Assembly: GCA_013003335.1 (NCBI GenBank)
Contig: JABDJT010000056.1
Coordinates: 1 to 13,258 of the forward strand
Direction of reading: 5' to 3'
Origin: Verrucomicrobiales bacterium
GTDB lineage: Bacteria; Verrucomicrobiota; Verrucomicrobiia; Verrucomicrobiales; DEV007
DNA length: 13,258 nt
The stretch's first letter is position 1. Every line of letters starts with the position of its first letter. Made by a program: the position numbers and the translations under genes. The notes beneath the pieces were generated by a model, which had not been told where the DNA came from, did no database searches, and saw only the letters and a list, made by a program, of their open reading frames with translations. Below, piece after piece: positions 13,070-13,258 of this stretch.

Positions 13070-13258
13070 CTAGTTCCTGGTGATGAATTCACTGAGGTTG
13101 AGGATGATCCGCGCCACGTTGGCATAGGCAGCCAGTTCGGCCGGGTCGTGGTCGGAGACCGGTGCCTTGCCGACTGCGAGAAGTTCCTTCGCAGCATCCG
13201 GCTTTTGCGAAAAATGCGCGAGCTGAGCTTGCAGCGCCTTTTCGAGCAAGCCCAATTC
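13070..13258 (-). CDS. DUF1553 (PSD1-type) protein, C-terminal fragment, runs off right edge
   Basis: Only the last 62 residues are inside the window; the frame is open to base 13258. The ending reads ELLAVGKAPVSDHDPAELAAYANVARIILNLSEFITRN. It matches the C-terminus of PSD1/DUF1553 proteins, which typically end AAYT.VARVLLNLDEFITRE. It lies directly upstream of the second DUF1501 gene with a 2-bp gap, so the two form an operon. An apparent TTG start at 13255 is just an internal codon. The N-terminal domains (DUF1549, possibly a cytochrome c-like PSC1 domain) cannot be judged. Confidence 0.85.
   Translation of the reverse strand, partial: ELGLLEKALQAQLAHFSQKPDAAKELLAVGKAPVSDHDPAELAAYANVARIILNLSEFITRN

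Noticed and set aside
1..13258. CRISPR array, insertion sequence, toxin-antitoxin or phage genes
   Set aside because: No spaced direct repeats, transposase, integrase, or toxin-antitoxin-sized gene pairs were seen on either strand. The region looks like ordinary PVC chromosome.

Overview
The window most likely comes from a PVC-superphylum bacterium, and I lean to Verrucomicrobiota. Two linked pairs of DUF1549/DUF1553 and DUF1501 proteins are near-diagnostic of Planctomycetota and Verrucomicrobiota. Most genes lack a clear Shine-Dalgarno sequence, and the DNA is moderately GC-rich. This placement is inferred from families and style, not from a search.

Layout. At the left edge is the N-terminal two thirds of an AI-2E/PerM-type membrane transporter (1-717, minus), divergent from obg (1243-2427, plus) across a 525-bp gap. 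That gap holds two copies of a 13-bp repeat containing a DnaA-box-like 9-mer. The encoded Obg carries an unusual, roughly 65-residue, very acidic insertion inside its N-terminal Obg fold. A small His/Tyr-rich lipoprotein (2578-3054, minus) converges on obg. Next come a Ste24-type M48 membrane protease and a WbuC-type cupin, translationally coupled by an ATGA overlap. These converge, with a 6-bp gap, on rplS (minus).

From 5458 to 10586 (plus) runs a tight cluster: a DUF1549/DUF1553 protein with a CXXCH motif, a DUF1501 protein with a Tat-like signal, a seven-bladed WD40 protein that overlaps it by ATGA, and a divergent HupE/UreJ-like membrane protein. nadA (quinolinate synthase) follows in the same direction. 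On the minus strand at the right edge is a second pair, DUF1501 plus the C-terminal end of a DUF1553 protein. It converges on nadA with a 4-bp gap.

The most unexpected non-coding signal is a 29-nt palindromic core repeated three times between genes (2448-2476, 5415-5443, 9446-9474). It has a conserved 7-bp outer stem and an inner stem with a compensatory base-pair change. One copy extends to a 19-position hairpin with a single mismatch, between the WD40 and HupE-like genes. Beside the first copy is a branched structure (2487-2554) closed by a related 7-bp stem. I saw no mobile element, CRISPR array, tRNA or rRNA.

How the genes fit together: obg, rplS and nadA are housekeeping genes. The cluster 5458-9435 looks like a secreted or envelope-associated PVC module of unknown biochemical function. 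The HupE-like protein lies next to it but is separated by the hairpin, so it may be expressed independently.
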